Shown here: piece by piece, positions 18,643 to 27,898 of the stretch
How the letters are laid out: each line of letters begins with the position of its first letter
Numbering within the stretch: position 1 is the first letter of the stretch
NCBI GenBank assembly: GCA_038107835.1
Contig: JAYNHH010000010.1
Coordinates: 6,628-70,627 of the forward strand
From: MED-G116 sp038107835
GTDB taxonomy: Bacteria > Pseudomonadota > Alphaproteobacteria > Puniceispirillales > Puniceispirillaceae
DNA length: 64,000 bases
Direction of reading: 5' to 3'
The notes under the pieces: model-generated
The model's database searches: none
What the model was told of the DNA's origin: nothing
The model's input: only the letters and a program-made list of their open reading frames with translations
Program-made: the position numbers and the translations under genes

Positions 18643-19782
18643 CTACCCCGCAATGCCTGTTTTCTGGCGTCTCTGCCGTTCTGAGGCAGATTTCAGCTGA
18701 CCACACGCCGCCATGATATCCTGACCCCGTGGGGTGCGGACGGGCGAGGCGTAACCAGCTTTCAGGACCTTGCGCGCAAAGGCCTCAATTCGCTCCGGAC
18801 TCGAGCATTCATAGGGGCTTCCGGGCCATGGGTTGAACGGGATCAGATTGAGTTTCGAGGGAATGCCCTTGATCAGGGCCAACAGCTGTCGGCAATCCTC
18901 ATCGCTGTCATTCACACCATCCAGCATCACATATTCCCAGGTGATCCGACGCGCATTGGACAGGCCCGGATAGTTCCGACAGGCATCAATCAATTCGGCA
19001 AGCCGGTATTTGCGGTTGATTGGCACCAACTCGTCACGCAGCTCATCACGCACGGCATGCAGCGAAATCGCCAGATTGACGCCAAGTTCCTCACCCGCGC
19101 GCTTGATCTCTGGCACCACACCGGACGTTGACAGGGTAATTCGGCGCTTTGACAGGCCGACACCCTCACCGCTCATGATGATGCGCATTGCCGCCGCCAC
19201 ATTTTCATAATTGAACAGCGGCTCACCCATTCCCATCAGCACAATATTGGTCAGGCGGCGGTTTGGCTTGCCGGCTGGCCAGTCCCCCAGCTCGTCCATC
19301 GCCAGCATCACCTGACCACAGATTTCAGCGGTGCTCAGATTGCGCACCAACTTCTGCGTACCGGTGTGGCAAAAGCTGCAGGTCAGCGTGCAGCCGATCT
19401 GCGAGGAGATGCACAGGGTACCCCGCTCCCTGTCGGGAATGTAGACAGTCTCGGCCTCATTGCCGTCAGGAAAGCGCAGCAGCCATTTGATGGTGCCGTC
19501 ACTCGATTGCAGCCGGCGTGTCACCACGGGCCGGTCAGCGTGAAACATCCCGGAAAAACGGGCGCGAACCGTCTTGCCGAGATCGCTCATCTCGTCAAAA
19601 TTGGTCAAGCCATGCCGCCAGACCCAGCGCCAAAGCTGACGGGCACGAAATTTTGGCAGGCCAGAGGCGACGATCTGCGCCTCAAGTTCCACTGGTGAGA
19701 GGCCAAGCAGACTCTGCCTCACCGGCGCATCCTGGATCGGGGCGGTGTCTGGCATGGACGTCTGGGCAAGCTGAGTGGTCAT
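18643..19782 (-). CDS. rlmN: Dual-specificity 23S rRNA / tRNA m2A methyltransferase RlmN
   Basis: 379 residues of radical SAM type. It methylates C2 of A2503 in 23S rRNA and A37 in some tRNAs. SSQIGCTLTCSFCHTGTQ has the CxxxCxxC that holds the 4Fe-4S cluster. The mechanism also needs a C-terminal cysteine, present in RTPRGQDIMAACGQL. The N-terminal LLGLSPVELEAQIVASGLPKFRARQLW block is standard. It stands alone between the IalB-like gene and the Bax-inhibitor gene, all on the minus strand. Confidence 0.96.
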   Translation of the reverse strand: MTTQLAQTSMPDTAPIQDAPVRQSLLGLSPVELEAQIVASGLPKFRARQLWRWVWRHGLTNFDEMSDLGKTVRARFSGMFHADRPVVTRRLQSSDGTIKWLLRFPDGNEAETVYIPDRERGTLCISSQIGCTLTCSFCHTGTQKLVRNLSTAEICGQVMLAMDELGDWPAGKPNRRLTNIVLMGMGEPLFNYENVAAAMRIIMSGEGVGLSKRRITLSTSGVVPEIKRAGEELGVNLAISLHAVRDELRDELVPINRKYRLAELIDACRNYPGLSNARRITWEYVMLDGVNDSDEDCRQLLALIKGIPSKLNLIPFNPWPGSPYECSSPERIEAFARKVLKAGYASPVRTPRGQDIMAACGQLKSASERQRRQKTGIAG

Positions 19783-19854
19783 TGCTTTGCTTTCATGGCG
19801 GCTGACAACGCGTCGTTTTCATGCCGGGGCGCGGCCAAAATGGCCGCCACCAGC

Positions 19855-20385
19855 CTATTTACAGGTCTTGTCGATCAGATTTTTGGTCTTGGTGAAGCCG
19901 GCAAGCGAATAGGTGTCAGTCGTTTTTGTTCCCCGACTGGAGATGCCAACGACCTTCATGTTGCTGCCCCGCTTCATCGCCTTGATCATCGCGATGTCAT
20001 CTTCCTCGCTTTCGGCATAGGACCGGCCCTCCAAGGTGAACAGGGTGAAGGTACGCTTGTCGATCGTCACCTTTACATCTGTCTGCTGCTTGTGTTTGTA
20101 GCCGGCCAGAAACTGCACCACATTGCGTTCTTCAGGAACCGGCCCATGCGAGACATAGACGCGCGTTTCACCGCGGTTTGCAGGATCATATTTGCCGACA
20201 CTCTTGGTTGGCACGCTGCTGATGAAGCAGGTCCGCTTACCATCCTCGTCAACGCGGTAAGCCACCCAGTCCTTTTCGGCCAACATCTGAACCGGTTGCG
20301 CCGCCGCAGGCATTGCGGCACCAAAACCAACAAGCCCAAAAGCCAATGTCACTGCAAAGGTCAGTCTTTTCGTTAAGCGCATCAT
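19855..20385 (-). CDS. Invasion-associated locus B (IalB) family exported protein
   Basis: About 176 residues from ATG 20385 (a TTG at 20421 is the only longer option). A signal peptide (RLTFAVTLAFGLVGFGAAMPAAAQP) precedes an IalB-type domain: DWVAYRVDEDGKRTCFISS, a middle beta-strand region with VEFLAGYKH-like spacing, and a closing EDDIAMIKAMKRGSNMKVVGISSRGT with SLAGFTKT. Two cysteines (in RTCFI and at the C-terminus DKTCK) may form a disulfide. Named after Bartonella, the family is common in free-living alphaproteobacteria and its function there is unknown; no virulence role is implied. Confidence 0.82.
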   Translation of the reverse strand: MMRLTKRLTFAVTLAFGLVGFGAAMPAAAQPVQMLAEKDWVAYRVDEDGKRTCFISSVPTKSVGKYDPANRGETRVYVSHGPVPEERNVVQFLAGYKHKQQTDVKVTIDKRTFTLFTLEGRSYAESEEDDIAMIKAMKRGSNMKVVGISSRGTKTTDTYSLAGFTKTKNLIDKTCK

Positions 20386-20640
20386 TCCTGACAAAATCCC
20401 AGCTGTTATCCTCAATATCAATACAGAGCGGCCCGTGCGGGACCGCCACCAACGGTCATTCTAGCCCCAATCGGGCCACCATTTGGTCCGTCATATGGCA
20501 ACAATATGCCGTAGCCGGGCAATGTTGCCAAGCGTCGAACGCCCCGGCGCAGTTATAGGCCAGTGCGCCGTGCAATTCAAAGGATTTTGCAGCCCCCATC
20601 CACGACCTGTTCCGTCCAGCAGAAATTGCAGCCCCGGCTG

Positions 20641-21315
20641 TCAGTCATCTGGCACCGCCGCCAGCAATGCCTCAACCGTTGGCCTAATGCGTCTGGCGAT
20701 TTCATCAACACCTGCCCGGTTGGGATGCATGCCATCCGGCTGGTTGAATTCTGGAACGAGGGCCACCCCATCCAGAAAGAAGGGATAGAAAATCACCCCG
20801 TCACGCGCACCCAACTGGGTGTAGATGGCGTCAAATTCCCCGGCATAATCCTCGCCAAGATTCCGCGGCGCCTGCATGCCAGCCAGCATCACGGTGATTT
20901 TCCGGCTGGTGGCACGGTCGATGATCGCCGCCAGATTGGCCTTCGTCGCCGCTGGCTCGAGACCGCGCAGCAGATCATTGCCACCAAGGACAATAATCAG
21001 GGCATCTGGGTTTTCGGCGAGCGACCAGTCAAGCCGCGCCAGGCCACCAGCCGTGGTGTCACCGGAAACGCCCGCATTCAACACCTCAACATCATGGCCC
21101 GCGCCGGCCAGTTCCGCCTGCAGGATATCAGGAAAGGCCTCGCCCTGCGGCAGACCATGACCTGCGACAAGCGAGTCACCCAGAACCATCAGCCGCAGCC
21201 TTGTATCACCATCTGCGAGGGCAGGGTGGCAGACCAGAAACAGCGGCACCACCAATAACAGGGCAAGCGCCCGCTGCCGGATGGGCCACATGACACGCGG
21301 CGGTGCTGACGTCAT
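20641..21315 (-). CDS. tesA: SGNH/GDSL arylesterase (TesA-like), exported
   Basis: About 225 residues. A signal-peptide-like stretch (RALALLLVVPLFLVCHPALA) leads into an SGNH hydrolase: block I VLGDSLVAGHGL (catalytic Ser), the Gly of block II in AGVSGDTTAGG, GGNDLLRG (block III) and DGMHPNRAG (block V, Asp and His). It is a periplasmic esterase/lysophospholipase of the TesA type. The exact start is unclear (21336, 21315 or 21291 all possible). It is divergent from an ABC ATPase and large permease, the same tesA-ybbA-ybbP arrangement as in many proteobacteria. Confidence 0.88.
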   Translation of the reverse strand: MTSAPPRVMWPIRQRALALLLVVPLFLVCHPALADGDTRLRLMVLGDSLVAGHGLPQGEAFPDILQAELAGAGHDVEVLNAGVSGDTTAGGLARLDWSLAENPDALIIVLGGNDLLRGLEPAATKANLAAIIDRATSRKITVMLAGMQAPRNLGEDYAGEFDAIYTQLGARDGVIFYPFFLDGVALVPEFNQPDGMHPNRAGVDEIARRIRPTVEALLAAVPDD

Positions 21316-21511
21316 CGACAAAAAAACTGCGAACAAATGATTGACCCCCCTTTGTTAACGCCCATATCCCCTAGATATGATCGCGTCCAGATCGACAACC
21401 CTCATATGGTGACAATTACTGTACAGATGGTGATGTGGGAACAACTCTGGGCATATTCCAGACTAAAAGATGATTTCACCAGATCGAACAACCAGTTTAG
21501 GGACCCCTGAA

Positions 21512-22231
21512 ATGCCAACTCCCGCCAAGACACCAGCCACGCCACCATCCGTCATCATGCTCGATAATGCCCGACTGGCACTGAAAAGTGCAGATGGCAT
21601 GATCGACATTCTCAAAGGCATTTCACTTGCCATCTCCGCAGGCGAGAGTGTTGGCATTCTTGGGCCCAGCGGCGCTGGCAAGACAAGCCTGCTGATGATC
21701 ATGTCCGGGCTGGAGAGCCTGAGCAGCGGCACCATTCAGCTTGCCAATCAGGACATCACCGTCATGGGTGAGGATTCACTGGCGGCACTGCGCCGCGACA
21801 AGGTTGGTATCGTCTTTCAGGCCTTTCGGCTGATCCCGTCGATGACGGCAATCCAGAATGTGGCGGTGCCGCTTGAACTTGCCGGCAATCGTGCGGCCGA
21901 GGAACTGGCGCAGGCGGCACTCGAATCCGTCGGACTTGGGCACCGGCTGACACATTTGCCAGACCAGCTCTCGGGGGGAGAGCAACAGCGTGTCGCCATC
22001 GCCAGAGCCATCGCCCCGCGTCCGCAGATCCTGCTTGCCGATGAGCCAACCGGAAATCTTGACAGCGCCACCGGCGAGAGTGTGATCAACACGCTGTTCG
22101 CCGCAGCAGAGGCCGCCGGTGCCGCGCTTGTACTGGTCACGCATGATGCCGGCCTTGCGAAACGCTGTTCACGTGTCCTGCACATAGAGGACGGCCTGCT
22201 GGTCCATGACAGCGCCACCGCCGCATCATGA
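21512..22231 (+). CDS. ABC transporter ATP-binding protein (YbbA/LolD-like)
   Basis: About 239 residues from ATG 21512; an ATG at 21470 is in frame but has a poorer upstream context. It is an ATPase of the MacB/LolD class: Walker A ILGPSGAGKTS, Q-loop VFQAFRLIPSM, signature LSGGEQQRVAIARA, Walker B ILLADEPTGNLD and the switch His in LVTHDAG. Such ATPases pair with FtsX-type permeases and drive mechanotransmission rather than transport through a channel. Its stop overlaps the start of the permease gene by 4 bases, so the two are coupled. Confidence 0.92.
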   Translation: MPTPAKTPATPPSVIMLDNARLALKSADGMIDILKGISLAISAGESVGILGPSGAGKTSLLMIMSGLESLSSGTIQLANQDITVMGEDSLAALRRDKVGIVFQAFRLIPSMTAIQNVAVPLELAGNRAAEELAQAALESVGLGHRLTHLPDQLSGGEQQRVAIARAIAPRPQILLADEPTGNLDSATGESVINTLFAAAEAAGAALVLVTHDAGLAKRCSRVLHIEDGLLVHDSATAAS

Positions 22232-24783
22232 ACCAGCACACTGACCCACAGGCCACAACGGGGCGCAGCGACTGGTCACTGGCATGGCGCTTTGCCCGCC
22301 GTGAGGTACGTGGCAGCGTGCGGCGGTTTCGTGTTTTTCTGATGGCTCTGCTTCTTGGCGTTGCCGCAATCGGTACCGTTGGCTCGGTGGCTGAGGCGAT
22401 GCGCGATGGCATTGCCAACAATGCCCGGGCATTGCTGGGCGGCGATGTCGAACTGCAGAGCCGGCACACCGCTCCTGACGCGGCAGTTCGTGAGGCGGCC
22501 TCACGCTATGGCACACTGTCCAACACGGTGCAGATGCGTGCCATGCTGCAAACCGATAATGACCGCAAGCTGGTCGAGCTGAAGGCCGTTGATCAACACT
22601 GGCCTCTTGTCGGTGCGGCCGAACTGGAAGTGACAAATGCCGGCAATCTGAGCCTGCAAGACGCGCTTGCCGATAATGGCATGGTTGCCGACGCGCAATT
22701 GCTGCGGATGCTGGGATTGTCGCCCGGCGACACTGCGCGGCTTGGCGAGGCCACTGTCCGTGTCTCTGCGGCGCTGCTCTATGAACCGGACAGATCCGTC
22801 AGCTTCATCAGCTTTGGTCCCCGCGTTTTGATCTCCGCCGAAACACTGGCGACGACGAAGCTGGCACAGCCTGGTGCTTTCATCACTTACAATTCACGGC
22901 TGCTGCTGGATGATATCACCACCACCAAACAGGCCGTCGAAACGCTGGAGATGGTCACGGCGGACACCAATGTCAGGGTCCGTGATGTTGACGATGCCGC
23001 GCCCGGCTTTGAGGAATTTATCGACAGGGCAGAAGTGTTTCTGGTGCTTGTCGGGCTGACAGCGCTGCTGATTGGCGGGCTTGGCGTCGCTGGTGCGGTG
23101 CGGGCGTGGCTTGCCAGCCGGATGCCGGTGATCGCCACATTGAAATGTCTTGGCGCGCCGGCGCGGCTGATTTTCCGGATCTATCTGCTGCAGGTAATGC
23201 TAATCGCCAGCCTTGGTGTCTGCCTTGGTGTGATCCTGGCAGCCATGGCACCGGCACTCGCGCTTGATGTTCTTGATGCCTACATCACGGTGCCTCTGAC
23301 GCTGTCGGTCTATCCGGTGCCGCTTGCCATCGCCGCTGGCTTCGGCCTTGTCACGTCGTTTCTGTTCGCGCTATGGCCAGTTGCAAAGGCCGAGGAGGTG
23401 CGGGCCGCCCATCTGTTCCGCAGCCTTGTCGAGATGCCGCAGGGTCGGCCCCGGACAATCTATCTGGTGATGACAGGCGCGGCGCTTGGCGCGCTGGCTC
23501 TGCTGGCGTTTCTGGCAACGCGCAACCTTGCTCTGACCCTCAGCTTTGTCGGCGGCTCCATCGCGGCACTTGCGCTGTTGGCCGGACTTGGTGAGGTTCT
23601 GATGCGGGTGATGCGGAAGATGCCATCACCGCGCTATGTGCCGGCGCGGCTGGCGCTGTCAGCAATCACCCGCCCCGGATCGCCGGTGCGCGCGGTGATC
23701 ATCGCATTCGGCCTTGGGCTATCGGTGCTGGTTGCCGTGGCTCTCTCGCAGGCCAATCTGAGCCGGCAGATCGACATGCGCGTCGCCGAGGAAGCGCCGG
23801 CCTGGTTTTTCATCGACATCCAGCCACAGCAGATTGACGAATTTCTGCAGATCGCCGCCGACACCAGCGGCGTGACCGAAATCACCCGGACACCAATGTT
23901 GCGGGGGCGTGTCACCGCAATTGGCGGCAGGCAGGCCGGTGATTTTGACCCGCAGAATGGTGCGGCGTGGGTTTTGCGGGGGGACCGGGCGCTGACATGG
24001 GCCAGCGTCCCGCCTGCAGGCACGGAGATCATCGCCGGCGAATGGTGGCTGGCCAGTTACCGCGGTACGCCCCTTGTTTCGATGTCGGAAGAGGAAGCGC
24101 ACGAGCTTGGTGTGTGGGTCGGGGACAGCATTGCCTTCAATGTGCTCGGTCGCAAATTCGAGGCCACCATCACCAGCATACGGCATGTTGAGTGGGAGAG
24201 CTTCTCGCTGAATTTTGTTTTCATTCTGTCGCCGGGAATGCTGGAGGCGGCGCCACACAGCTGGATGGCGACAACACATGTGAGTGACGATCTGGCCGCA
24301 GACCGCGTCGAGGCCAGGGTGACGGACAGATTTTCCAACGTCTCGGCCATTTCGGTTCGGGAGGCAGTGGCCACTGCACAGCGCATCATCGGCCTGCTTG
24401 GCAGCGCCGTCCAGCTGACAGCGCTGATCACTCTTGTTGCTGGCATCGCCGTTCTGGCTGGCACCGTTGCCAGCACCGAGGCGCAGCGGCTGGCGGATTC
24501 GGTTATCCTCAAGGTGCTGGGGGCTACCAGGCTCTCGATCATCATTGCCTGGTTCTTTGAATATGCGCTGCTTGGCGTGTTGACCGCCTTTGCCGCCACG
24601 CTGATTGGCTCACTCGCCAGCTGGGCGTTGATCACACAGTTTCTGCAGGCTGATTTCGTGTTCTATGGCAAGCTCGTGCTGACCACCAGCTTTGCTGGCG
24701 CTGGCGCAACCGCACTGTTGGGGCTTGCCGGGGCGACCCGCACTTTGGGGCGCAAACCCGCACCGTTGCTGCGCGAAGCCTAG
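22228..24783 (+). CDS. FtsX/MacB-type ABC permease (YbbP-like)
   Basis: 851 residues. One membrane helix near the N-terminus (RVFLMALLLGVAAIGTVGS) is followed by a long periplasmic region. A first FtsX core lies around residues 270-400 (VFLVLVGLTALLIGGLGVAGAVRAWL) and a second at the C-terminus (VQLTALITLVAGIAVLAGTV, EYALLGVLTAFAATLIGS). This duplicated architecture is that of E. coli YbbP. With the adjacent ATPase it is thought to extract or move lipids or lipoproteins in the envelope; the precise job is not established. The stop overlaps that of tmoW on the other strand in a CTAG. Confidence 0.9.
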   Translation: MNQHTDPQATTGRSDWSLAWRFARREVRGSVRRFRVFLMALLLGVAAIGTVGSVAEAMRDGIANNARALLGGDVELQSRHTAPDAAVREAASRYGTLSNTVQMRAMLQTDNDRKLVELKAVDQHWPLVGAAELEVTNAGNLSLQDALADNGMVADAQLLRMLGLSPGDTARLGEATVRVSAALLYEPDRSVSFISFGPRVLISAETLATTKLAQPGAFITYNSRLLLDDITTTKQAVETLEMVTADTNVRVRDVDDAAPGFEEFIDRAEVFLVLVGLTALLIGGLGVAGAVRAWLASRMPVIATLKCLGAPARLIFRIYLLQVMLIASLGVCLGVILAAMAPALALDVLDAYITVPLTLSVYPVPLAIAAGFGLVTSFLFALWPVAKAEEVRAAHLFRSLVEMPQGRPRTIYLVMTGAALGALALLAFLATRNLALTLSFVGGSIAALALLAGLGEVLMRVMRKMPSPRYVPARLALSAITRPGSPVRAVIIAFGLGLSVLVAVALSQANLSRQIDMRVAEEAPAWFFIDIQPQQIDEFLQIAADTSGVTEITRTPMLRGRVTAIGGRQAGDFDPQNGAAWVLRGDRALTWASVPPAGTEIIAGEWWLASYRGTPLVSMSEEEAHELGVWVGDSIAFNVLGRKFEATITSIRHVEWESFSLNFVFILSPGMLEAAPHSWMATTHVSDDLAADRVEARVTDRFSNVSAISVREAVATAQRIIGLLGSAVQLTALITLVAGIAVLAGTVASTEAQRLADSVILKVLGATRLSIIIAWFFEYALLGVLTAFAATLIGSLASWALITQFLQADFVFYGKLVLTTSFAGAGATALLGLAGATRTLGRKPAPLLREA

Positions 24784-26777
24784 GTCACAAAGCCAAGGCG
24801 TTTTTTCTGCTGGTTCGACCATTCGACCAGCAGCCGGTCAGCCGTGAGGCCGATCAGCGAAACGCACAGCCCAATCACCAGACCCTTGCCACCATCATTG
24901 AATGACAGCGCCCGAAAGATTTCCTGGCTGAGATCAACCGTGCCGATAAAACCGGCAATCATCACCATGAACAGGGCAAACATCAGCGTCTGGTTGAGAC
25001 CAAGCAGCATCTCAGGAAAGGCCATCGGCATCCGCACCTTCCACAGCATCTGGCGTTCGGTACATCCCGAGGTCAGTGCCGCCTCAACAATCTGGCTCGG
25101 AATGTTGCGCAGACCGAAAATGGTATAGCGGGTGATCGGAATGGTGGCATAGACGACAATGGCAAAAATCGCCGAGACATCGCTGATCTGGAACAGCATC
25201 ACCGCTGGCAGCAGATAGATGAAAGACGGGAAGGTCTGGAAGGTATCGCACAACCCCAGAACAAATTTCGTCCGCCGGTCCTTTTTCGCCGCCCAGATAC
25301 CAAGCGGAATGCCAATAGCAGCACAAATGCACAGCGCCACAAAGACCATATAGAGCGTAATCACGGCGCGCACCCAATAGCCCGAGGCGGCAATGAAGAA
25401 GACAAAACCCATGACGGTCAAAGCCAGCTTCCAGCGGCCAAGTTTCCAGCCAACACAGCCAATCAGCGCCATCACTGCCACCCACGGCATCGACTGGAAT
25501 GTTGCCTTGGTTGGCATGAACACATAGACCAGCAGAAAATCACGCAGGATCCCCAGCGGGGTAAACAGCGAGGTGGTAATGAATTTGATCATCGCATCCA
25601 GATAACCGGAGATCGAGACCGTGTAATCCTTCGGCAGCTGCACGGCGGCCTCTGTCAGGCTGGCAAGCACCATCGAGCCGGCAATGATCAGCGCCATGGC
25701 GCAGAGATAGGGATGGCGCACCCAGAGCGGGCCATCCTTGATCCGCTCCGGCTCCTTTTCGACGAGTGCCTGGCTGAAGCGATCAAGAGTCACGGCGATC
25801 AGGACAACGGCAACGCCGATTTCAAAGGCCTGACCAAGGCGCAGATTCTGCAACCTGGCAAGCAGATCATGGCCAAGGCCGGGCTGGCCGATAAAGGAGG
25901 CGATCACCACCATCGCAAGACATTGCATGATCACCTGATTGACACCCAGCATCAGTGCCGAGCGTGCCGAGGGAATTTCGACCTTGTAGAGCATCTGCCA
26001 GCGAGTGCAGCCAGCCATGATACCAGCCTCACGAACCTCGCTGGAAATTTCACGCAGACCCAGCATGGTCAGCCGGGTCATGGGCGGAAAGGCAAAAATC
26101 ACCGTGGCAATGACACCCGCCTTTGCCCCGACGCCAAAGAAGATGGCAACAAGAATGAGATAGGAGAAATGTGGCAGCGACTGCAGGATGTTGAGCATCG
26201 GCGCGACAACCATGGCAACCCTCTGCCGCTTTGCCGCCGCGATGCCAAGCAGCAGGCCGATGATTGCGGCAAGCGGCACCGAAACGGCGATGGCTGACAA
26301 TGTCTTCATCGACAGCTCCCAGATGCCCCGCAGGCTGAACAGCGATAGATAGAAGAAGGTGCCGCCACCGAGCAGCGCCAGCCGCCAGCCGCGAAGATAG
26401 AGGCCAAAAACGATCATCAGGCCGACGATCATCACCCATGGCATCGGGCCAAAGGCACCAAATCCCTTATAGAGGAGTGCCTCGGTGAAATCGAGCGGCA
26501 CATCAATGCCTCGGGCAATCGACCGGGTGGTATCCCGGAAGGTGAACAGGCCGAAGATTTCGTAGGATCGCAGAAATTTGATCCCGGCATTGACCCAGTC
26601 GACGAAGGGGATCAGACCCTCAATCGTGCCGCAGCCACCAAGGCAGCTTTTTGGCGGTACGATTGCCCAGGAGGGCAGCAATGGCTTGAACAGCCACAGC
26701 AGAGCGAAAGGTATCACCGGCGCCAGCATAGTCAGGCGAGATGGCATCTGCTCAGTTGCTGGGACCGGACCAGCCAT
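24780..26777 (-). CDS. tmoW: TMAO ABC transporter, fused double permease
   Basis: 665 residues with two homologous BPD_transp_1 domains in one chain. Each has an EAA loop: EAGIMAGCTRWQMLYKVEIP in the first half and EAALTSGCTERQMLWKVRMP in the second. The overall family is the glycine betaine/proline (OpuA/ProW-type) permeases, but the double length, together with the ATPase and binding protein in the same order beside tmm, is that of the TmoXVW TMAO importer described in Roseobacter and SAR11. The gene starts 2 bases after the tmoV stop. A betaine or choline specificity cannot be excluded from sequence; the neighbourhood argues for TMAO. Confidence 0.85.
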   Translation of the reverse strand: MAGPVPATEQMPSRLTMLAPVIPFALLWLFKPLLPSWAIVPPKSCLGGCGTIEGLIPFVDWVNAGIKFLRSYEIFGLFTFRDTTRSIARGIDVPLDFTEALLYKGFGAFGPMPWVMIVGLMIVFGLYLRGWRLALLGGGTFFYLSLFSLRGIWELSMKTLSAIAVSVPLAAIIGLLLGIAAAKRQRVAMVVAPMLNILQSLPHFSYLILVAIFFGVGAKAGVIATVIFAFPPMTRLTMLGLREISSEVREAGIMAGCTRWQMLYKVEIPSARSALMLGVNQVIMQCLAMVVIASFIGQPGLGHDLLARLQNLRLGQAFEIGVAVVLIAVTLDRFSQALVEKEPERIKDGPLWVRHPYLCAMALIIAGSMVLASLTEAAVQLPKDYTVSISGYLDAMIKFITTSLFTPLGILRDFLLVYVFMPTKATFQSMPWVAVMALIGCVGWKLGRWKLALTVMGFVFFIAASGYWVRAVITLYMVFVALCICAAIGIPLGIWAAKKDRRTKFVLGLCDTFQTFPSFIYLLPAVMLFQISDVSAIFAIVVYATIPITRYTIFGLRNIPSQIVEAALTSGCTERQMLWKVRMPMAFPEMLLGLNQTLMFALFMVMIAGFIGTVDLSQEIFRALSFNDGGKGLVIGLCVSLIGLTADRLLVEWSNQQKKRLGFVT

Positions 26778-26779
26778 GA

Positions 26780-27820
26780 TCAGGCCCCACCAGAACTGGT
26801 TTCTGTGTCGAACAGGATGGCGGCAACCTGTTGACGGGACAATTCACCACAGATGTTGCCAGCGTCATCCAGCACCGTGACGTCATCTGGCTGCATCAGC
26901 ACGGCCGACGCCACCGAGGCGATCCGATCCTTTGCCTTGACGCTGATCCTGCCTGGTTTCTTCTTTTTTGTTGGCTGCATCAGACTGGCCACCGACAGCA
27001 GCTTTGCCCGGGGAATGTCCCTTGTGAATTCCGCCACATAGTCTGTTGCCGGATTGGTGATCAGCTCCTCGGCTGTGCCAATCTGAACGATCTCACCCTC
27101 AAACATGATGGCTATGCGATCTGCGAGGCGAATGGCCTCGTCAAAATCATGCGTGATGAAGACGATGGTCTTGTGCAGCATGCTCTGCAGCCGCAGAAAC
27201 TCGTTCTGCATTTCCTTGCGGATCAGGGGATCAAGTGCCGAAAATGGCTCGTCGAGAAACCATACATCAGGTTCAGCCGCAAGCGACCGGGCAAGGCCAA
27301 CACGCTGCTGCTGGCCACCCGAGAGCTCCCGCGGGAAATATTTGTCGCGTCCCTCGAGGCCAACAAGCTCGATGATCTCGCGAGCCTTGGCCTCCCTTTC
27401 CTCTTTGTCAATTCCCTGCACCTCAAGCGGAAAGGCAATGTTCTGAATGACGTTGCGGTGCGGCAACAGGGCAAAGTTCTGAAAGACCATGCCCATCTTG
27501 TGACGCCGGATTTCGATCAATTCATCATTGCTGGCACGCAGCAGATCGGTGCCATCAAAATCAATCTCGCCACCTGTCGGATCGATGAGTTTCGACATGC
27601 AGCGCACAAGCGTTGATTTACCTGATCCGCTAAGCCCCATGATGACGAGAATCTCGCCGGTATGGACATCTATCGTGGCATCGCGGACAGCCGAAATGTA
27701 ATTGCCGTCACGAATGGCCTGGGTGGTGGGCTTGTTGTTATGTGAGGCAAGAAACCCCGCTGGATCATCCCCATAGAGTTTCCAGACATTGCGGCAGGAA
27801 ATTTTCTTTACTTTGGTCAT
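26780..27820 (-). CDS. tmoV: TMAO ABC transporter, ATP-binding subunit
   Basis: 346 residues, an OpuAA/ProV-type ATPase. Walker A GLSGSGKST (residues 62-70), signature LSGGQQQRV (about 166), Walker B DVWFLDEPFSALD (about 185) and switch His in FITHDFDEA. The C-terminal 80 residues form a degenerate regulatory tail with VTVLDDAGNICGELSRQQV in place of clear CBS repeats. The N-terminal extension (KISCRNVWKLYGDDPAGFLA) is characteristic of this quaternary-amine transporter branch. A hairpin with a T-run lies between tmoX and this gene, so it is probably expressed at a lower level than the binding protein. Confidence 0.88.
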   Translation of the reverse strand: MTKVKKISCRNVWKLYGDDPAGFLASHNNKPTTQAIRDGNYISAVRDATIDVHTGEILVIMGLSGSGKSTLVRCMSKLIDPTGGEIDFDGTDLLRASNDELIEIRRHKMGMVFQNFALLPHRNVIQNIAFPLEVQGIDKEEREAKAREIIELVGLEGRDKYFPRELSGGQQQRVGLARSLAAEPDVWFLDEPFSALDPLIRKEMQNEFLRLQSMLHKTIVFITHDFDEAIRLADRIAIMFEGEIVQIGTAEELITNPATDYVAEFTRDIPRAKLLSVASLMQPTKKKKPGRISVKAKDRIASVASAVLMQPDDVTVLDDAGNICGELSRQQVAAILFDTETSSGGA

Positions 27821-27851
27821 AACGATACGCCCGAAATCAAAAAACAGTAAG

Positions 27852-27877
27852 GGCCCAACCGAAAATCCGGTTGGGCC
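27852..27877 (-). terminator. Hairpin with T-run between tmoX and tmoV
   Basis: A perfect 10-base stem (GGCCCAACCG / CGGTTGGGCC) with a 6-base loop, 21 bases past the tmoX stop. On the minus strand it is followed by CTTACTGTTTTTTG. Because tmoV and tmoW lie immediately downstream on the same strand, it probably acts as a partial terminator or mRNA 3'-end stabiliser that keeps binding-protein transcript above that of the membrane parts. Confidence 0.75.
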
Positions 27878-27898
27878 GTATTGTCAGGTCAGGAAGGA

